From the NCBI GenBank assembly GCA_903970355.1, contig CAJCIF010000051.1:1-10478 (forward strand): a DNA stretch of 10,478 nucleotides. Direction: 5' to 3'. The notes under the pieces were generated by a model. That model ran no database searches, was not told the origin of the DNA, and was given only the letters and a program-made list of their open reading frames with translations. Shown here piece after piece: positions 7,829 to 10,478 of this stretch (position 1 is the first letter of the stretch; each line of letters opens with the position of its first letter). The translations under genes were made by a program, and so were the position numbers. This DNA comes from Actinomycetota bacterium (GTDB taxonomy: Bacteria; Cyanobacteriota; Vampirovibrionia; Obscuribacterales; Obscuribacteraceae).

Positions 7829-9542
7829 GAAATAGCGAATCTAAATAGCTTGTCAATTCATATTCGTTTGGTGGCAGGGACCGAAAGGCGAGGTAGCCGT
7901 CGGGGCGGATTAGGAAGAGGCAGGCGAGGGTTGCACCGTATTTAGTGTGAGCGGATAAATCGCGATCCATAAACTTGCTGCTGGCGGAGTGCAAATGTTT
8001 GAGACATGATTCACTGGCCGAGTAAAAATGGGTCTTGATCAATTCAGGATAACGATCGGAAATCTTTTTTGCAATTTCGATCAAATCCTGCGTACGTCCG
8101 GGCTCTTCAATTTGGCCGGTGAAGAGCAAAAGATGGTGCGTTGGTGCTTTCATTAGATCGTAAAGCGACACACGTTCGTCATCTTTGAGATCCCATGCTG
8201 AGATATTTGGAACACGATCACCTGGCCGAGGTGCGGCGCTCCATTTTATTTTGGTATCAGTTATAAAAGTGTTCTCAGGCCTATCCACGGTCATCGTGCA
8301 TTCCGACACGACGGGACTAAGTCGATAGTTGATCGCAATTTCCGAAACACAGTTTCTGTAATGATGTCGGATGGCTGGTTGCGCAGCCAGAAAAGGTCCA
8401 ACAGTATTTCTAATAGCCTGGAAAATCGGACTGCGAACGTTGTTGATACGCGAAAACCATTCGGACATAGTGGAGACTTGTCTGCAAGTAAGTGCTCGTT
8501 CCGTACCGTAACCATCAAGCAGTTTATCTTGTGCAACTTTCTTTTCTACAAGTGCAAGCTTCCAGGCTACGTTGTATGCATCCTGAATACCAAGATTCAT
8601 ACCTTGTCCACCGGTAGGGCTGTGAATGTGGGCAGCATCACCAGCCAAAAGCACATGACCTTTCCGATAAGCTTGAGCCTGCCTTCTATGGATAGTGTGC
8701 ATGCTCTGCCAGTTGACATGCTTAAGACGTAAGTCTCCCGGTCCACGCTGATCGAGAATTGCTTGCAATTGTTCGAATGTAGGTTCAGGAAACCCCGGTC
8801 GGTCTACCGGCAATCGGTCCTGTGAATATTTTGTTCTATGAATACGACCTAAATCAGCAAATACGCGTCCGCAATCTTCACCAAAGGGATGCAGACCGGC
8901 AATTCCTTCCTTACCACTGAAAATATAGTGGTCGTGCGGATCCAAGCCGGTATCGTACTTAACATCAGCAAGAACATATTGCTCCCAATACGGCATGCCT
9001 TTGAAATCGATATTCAATAAATTACGAACTTTGCTGTGTGCGCCATCACATCCCAATAACCAGTGGCTCGAAATTTTCTCATCGCTCTCTTTGCCGTCTT
9101 TCGATTTTTTCACGGAAGCGTGAACAGATCCATTTTCTTGTAACAATGAATCGAGAGTTGTATTCCATTCGATTGCACCACCTAAGGTGCCTAGTCGCTG
9201 CGCCAGAATACGCTCGGTATGATGCTGCGGTATTGACAATAAAAAAGGAAAGGCGCTGTCAAGCTCGTTGAACGTCATACGAACAATCTTCTTATGGCGA
9301 TCGAACACTGTAAATGCAGTTGACTTCCAACCAAGAGCAAGAAACTCTTCGATCAACTCCATCTTTTCAAACAGTTCGAGAGTTCTGCAATGAATAGCAA
9401 GGGCGCGAGATTTTTCCGATGGCGCAGGAAGACTGTCGATGATACGGCACTTTATTCCGCGCTTGGTCAGCTCAATAGCCGCTGTCAAACCAGTCGGGCC
9501 AGCGCCAACGATTAGGACTTGCGTCTCATGTGTTTTAGACAT
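7806..9542 (-). CDS. FAD-dependent aromatic-ring monooxygenase (PheA/TfdB/MhpA class)
   Basis: This is a 578-residue flavoprotein hydroxylase of group A, expected to use NAD(P)H and O2 to hydroxylate a phenolic or polyketide-like ring in the cytoplasm. Near the N-terminus the dinucleotide fold shows GAGPTG (13-18) with acidic D36 at the end of the second strand. The DG motif is CDGAHSKVR (165-173), contacting FAD and NAD(P)H. The GD motif is LLAGDAAHIHSP (298-309), followed by GGQGMNLGIQDAYNVAWKLA. Residues about 435-578 form the thioredoxin-like C-terminal domain of the phenol-hydroxylase type, with PRPGDRVPN and LIRPDGYLAFRS. Length and domain order are normal and the fold looks complete. 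The ATG (complement of 9540-9542) has only a weak AGGT-type SD. No catabolic partner genes (ring-cleavage dioxygenase, hydrolase) are adjacent, so the substrate cannot be named; an isolated detoxifying or tailoring hydroxylase is as likely as a pathway enzyme. Confidence 0.92.
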   Translation of the reverse strand: MSKTHETQVLIVGAGPTGLTAAIELTKRGIKCRIIDSLPAPSEKSRALAIHCRTLELFEKMELIEEFLALGWKSTAFTVFDRHKKIVRMTFNELDSAFPFLLSIPQHHTERILAQRLGTLGGAIEWNTTLDSLLQENGSVHASVKKSKDGKESDEKISSHWLLGCDGAHSKVRNLLNIDFKGMPYWEQYVLADVKYDTGLDPHDHYIFSGKEGIAGLHPFGEDCGRVFADLGRIHRTKYSQDRLPVDRPGFPEPTFEQLQAILDQRGPGDLRLKHVNWQSMHTIHRRQAQAYRKGHVLLAGDAAHIHSPTGGQGMNLGIQDAYNVAWKLALVEKKVAQDKLLDGYGTERALTCRQVSTMSEWFSRINNVRSPIFQAIRNTVGPFLAAQPAIRHHYRNCVSEIAINYRLSPVVSECTMTVDRPENTFITDTKIKWSAAPRPGDRVPNISAWDLKDDERVSLYDLMKAPTHHLLLFTGQIEEPGRTQDLIEIAKKISDRYPELIKTHFYSASESCLKHLHSASSKFMDRDLSAHTKYGATLACLFLIRPDGYLAFRSLPPNEYELTSYLDSLFLIRPTAA

Positions 9543-9702
9543 CTGGTACCTGGATGCTCATAATCCGGTGTAACTAATCATACAGTACCTAGCCAAACTT
9601 CGTATTTCGCGCAAAATTCGGGTGTCGGTGGTGTTCTTTGGTCACCGTCTGTTCACTACTCGAAAACTATAGTCTCCTCGATGACTGAAAGGAGAATGCT
9701 CA

Positions 9703-10476
9703 ATGAGCGAGATAGATAAGGAAGTTAAAACGATCAAGCAGTTGGCTGAAGCATCATATTCGGGAAGCGTTGATGCGCATCTACAATTGTTTTCTGAAAT
9801 GCAATCGCTTTTTCACGAAGAAAACAAATTCAGAGACACGATGACTGCCTTATCGAAAGTCGACGACGCGAAGGGCATTCAAGTTGTGCGGGACCCCAAA
9901 TCGAACCAGGCAGAGTACATAGAATTTCCGTCCGCAAGTTCAACTGATATGCGCTCGGACATCGGGTTTGCAAAAAACGATACCCTCTATGTCGCTCTGC
10001 AAGGTTCGATGATAGATGCAAAATCGAATTCAACCGTGTTTGCATCCGAAAATTCAACCGTGTTTGCAGAAGCCGGTTCTACAGTGTTAGCAGGCAACCA
10101 ATCAAACGTGTATGCGGAGAAAGAATCACATGTGACAGCCGGAGCTGGTTCCACCGTCACCGCAGGCGAAGATTCAGATGTAATAGCAGACACCGGCTCC
10201 AAAGTGATTGCCGAAGGCAACTCTAAATATGAGGCTCGGGACGGCTCACGAGTGATTGCCATGAATGATTCCTCCGGAATTGCCGGAGCAGGATCGGTTG
10301 TCGTAGCAGAAGCTGGTGCGAAAATCAAAGCCGGCACAGGCGCTAAAATATATGCTAGTCCAAAAGCAAAAATAGACAGCGAAGGAAGTCCAACGATCAT
10401 CACAGAAGATGGTTCAACTTACAAAAAACGAAATTTTCTCGATAACCTGCATCTTCCGGTGAAGCTAGCACCATAA
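9703..10476 (+). CDS. Octad-repeat protein, putative beta-solenoid
   Basis: This is a 257-residue protein with no family I can name. The ATG has a strong SD, AAAGGAGA at 9688-9694, eight bases upstream. A TATAGT at 9668-9673 resembles a -10 box but lacks a good -35. Residues 1-100 are mixed helical and charged, with no signal peptide or membrane segment. From 101 to about 240 the chain is a strict eight-residue tandem repeat, about seventeen units with the consensus (G/N/D)-S-(T/K)-V-x-A-(E/G)-x, for example NSTVFASE (109-116), GSTVTAGE (149-156) and GSKVIAEG (165-172). No residue is inserted between units until a basic KKRN and a short hydrophobic tail. Alternating V/I and A with G/N/S turns points to stacked short strands, hence a solenoid. 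Units near the end are Lys-rich. A scaffold, polymer-forming or binding role is possible; cell location is unknown. Confidence 0.85.
   Translation: MSEIDKEVKTIKQLAEASYSGSVDAHLQLFSEMQSLFHEENKFRDTMTALSKVDDAKGIQVVRDPKSNQAEYIEFPSASSTDMRSDIGFAKNDTLYVALQGSMIDAKSNSTVFASENSTVFAEAGSTVLAGNQSNVYAEKESHVTAGAGSTVTAGEDSDVIADTGSKVIAEGNSKYEARDGSRVIAMNDSSGIAGAGSVVVAEAGAKIKAGTGAKIYASPKAKIDSEGSPTIITEDGSTYKKRNFLDNLHLPVKLAP
10003..10434 (+). repeat. 24-base coding tandem repeats (octapeptide units)
   Basis: About seventeen to eighteen 24-base units run without phase slips and encode the octapeptides of the last gene. Most are diverged at DNA level, but the second and third are nearly identical over 18 bases (10027-10044 and 10051-10068, AATTCAACCGTGTTTGCA), suggesting a recent duplication of a single unit. 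Confidence 0.85.
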
Positions 10477-10478
10477 TT

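Noticed and set aside
8361..8732. Plus-strand open frame of 123 codons inside the monooxygenase gene
   Set aside because: It is antisense to the conserved GD-motif region of the flavoprotein.
9626..9647. Small hairpin CGGTG / CACCG between the divergent monooxygenase and octad genes
   Set aside because: The perfect stem is only 5 bp (7 with G-U pairs) and there is no T-run; it is not distinguishable from chance.
9987..10403. Minus-strand open frame of 138 codons across the octad repeats
   Set aside because: It is the antisense shadow of a regular 24-base repeat; its periodic composition simply mirrors the plus-strand repeat, and the plus-strand gene has a strong SD.

Overview
The window reads as a stretch of chromosome from a free-living, large-genome bacterium with a Gram-negative style of export: two clear Sec signal peptides, SD sequences of the AGGAG type, some TTG starts and roughly balanced base composition. 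The mix of long kinesin-light-chain-type TPR proteins, an orthocaspase domain, a DUF4337-like membrane protein, a fasciclin protein and a phytochrome kinase resembles non-photosynthetic Cyanobacteriota such as Obscuribacterales (Vampirovibrionia). That placement is an inference from gene style, held with modest confidence; Planctomycetes or Acidobacteria are alternatives.

Layout. (1) 1-1296, plus strand: the 3' part of a phytochrome-type light-sensor histidine kinase (PHY domain plus kinase core), cut by the window edge. (2) 1443-3998, plus: a secreted protein with about twelve TPRs followed by a C-terminal caspase-like (C14) domain with an intact His/Cys dyad. (3) 4082-4684, plus: a small three-helix membrane protein of DUF4337 type. 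(4) 4685-4980: a gene-free stretch rich in TTGTT motifs and holding an 8-bp perfect inverted repeat. (5) 4981-7188, plus: a large protein with a Thr/Pro/Ala/Lys repeat linker and, downstream of it, what looks like an unrecognised papain-like cysteine protease: Gln-Cys and His-Asn occur with exactly papain's spacings. (6) 7280-7828, plus: a secreted single-domain fasciclin protein. (7) 7806-9542, minus: an FAD-dependent aromatic-ring monooxygenase of the PheA/TfdB/MhpA class, whose 3' end overlaps the fasciclin gene tail to tail by 23 bp. (8) 9703-10476, plus: a complete 257-residue protein whose C-terminal half is about seventeen tandem eight-residue repeats, probably a beta-solenoid.

The genes do not form one obvious pathway. 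Most have their own upstream gap and the orientation switches twice, so they are probably separate transcription units. The points most worth following are the papain-like protein, the octad-repeat protein, and the closeness of two different cysteine-protease folds (caspase and papain-like) separated only by a small membrane protein. No rRNA, tRNA, CRISPR array, insertion sequence or integrase was seen.
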